The translations under genes and the position numbers were made by a program. This document shows, one piece after another, positions 5,801 to 5,838 of a DNA stretch of 5,838 bases. Numbering within the stretch: position 1 is the stretch's first letter; each line of letters opens with the position of its first letter. The notes beneath the pieces were generated by a model. That model saw nothing but the letters and a program-made list of their open reading frames with translations, did not search any database and was not told where the DNA came from. Origin of the DNA: Acidobacteria bacterium UBA6911 (GTDB lineage Bacteria > Acidobacteriota > UBA6911); contig DKBB01000226.1 of the NCBI GenBank assembly GCA_002451015.1, positions 1-5,838 on the forward strand, written 5' to 3'.

Positions 5801-5838
5801 GCCGAAGTGGCGGAATTGGCAGACGCGCTAGGTTCAGG
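5801..5838 (+). tRNA. tRNA-Leu (anticodon CAG), 3' part beyond the window
   Basis: The last 38 bases match the 5' half of a bacterial leucine tRNA. The 5' acceptor strand GCCGAAG (5801-5807) is followed by TG, a D-stem GCG/CGC (5810-5812 with 5824-5826) enclosing the GAATTGGCAGA D-loop, then the anticodon stem strand CTAGG (5828-5832). The loop begins TT, and the anticodon is CAG at 5835-5837, reading CUG leucine codons. The D-arm is the long form seen in class II tRNAs such as Leu. The variable arm, T-arm and 3' acceptor strand fall outside the window, so pairing of the acceptor and anticodon stems cannot be verified here. Confidence 0.93.

Noticed and set aside
1..5838. Mobile element, CRISPR array, or a novel system hidden in the window
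   Set aside because: No transposase, integrase, terminal repeats, regularly spaced repeats or unfamiliar multi-gene cluster are visible. The tRNA end alone does not show an integration site because its 3' part is outside the window.

Overview
This window is mostly the 3' half of a respiratory complex I (proton-pumping NADH:quinone oxidoreductase type) operon, read on the plus strand. Five complete genes and one gene cut by the window edge follow one another: nuoD (5' end missing), nuoH, nuoI, nuoJ, nuoK and nuoN. Intergenic gaps are 2 to 22 nt, nuoJ and nuoK overlap by 4 nt, and Shine-Dalgarno sequences are readable, so this looks like one transcript whose promoter lies upstream of the window. 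A hairpin terminator begins on the nuoN stop codon.

The products form a coherent set. NuoD and NuoI belong to the hydrophilic arm: NuoI carries two 4Fe-4S clusters, and NuoD forms the quinone site together with NuoH. NuoH, NuoJ, NuoK and NuoN are membrane subunits that couple quinone reduction to ion translocation. Two features of the gene order stand out. nuoD is followed directly by nuoH, so nuoEFG are not in the position they hold in E. coli. nuoK is followed directly by nuoN, so the antiporter-like subunits NuoL and NuoM, which normally lie between them, are not at this locus.

Downstream of the terminator is an AT-rich spacer. After it comes a small convergent gene on the minus strand for a probable exported protein of 112 residues, whose mature part resembles a single small beta-barrel (DUF5666-like) domain. 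A further spacer of about 320 nt holds no convincing gene. At its right end is a good sigma70-type promoter (TTGACA, 17 nt, TAAGAT), followed by the first 38 nt of a tRNA-Leu gene with anticodon CAG, cut by the window edge.

The organism is a bacterium with Shine-Dalgarno-led genes, moderate GC coding sequence and AT-rich spacers. The D-H-I-J-K order without EFG and the exported protein would fit a Gram-negative lineage such as the Bacteroidota/Chlorobiota-like groups, but this placement is a weak inference. The window is mainly conserved housekeeping sequence. I see no mobile element, CRISPR array or defence system in it; the most notable observation is the missing nuoL/nuoM pair.
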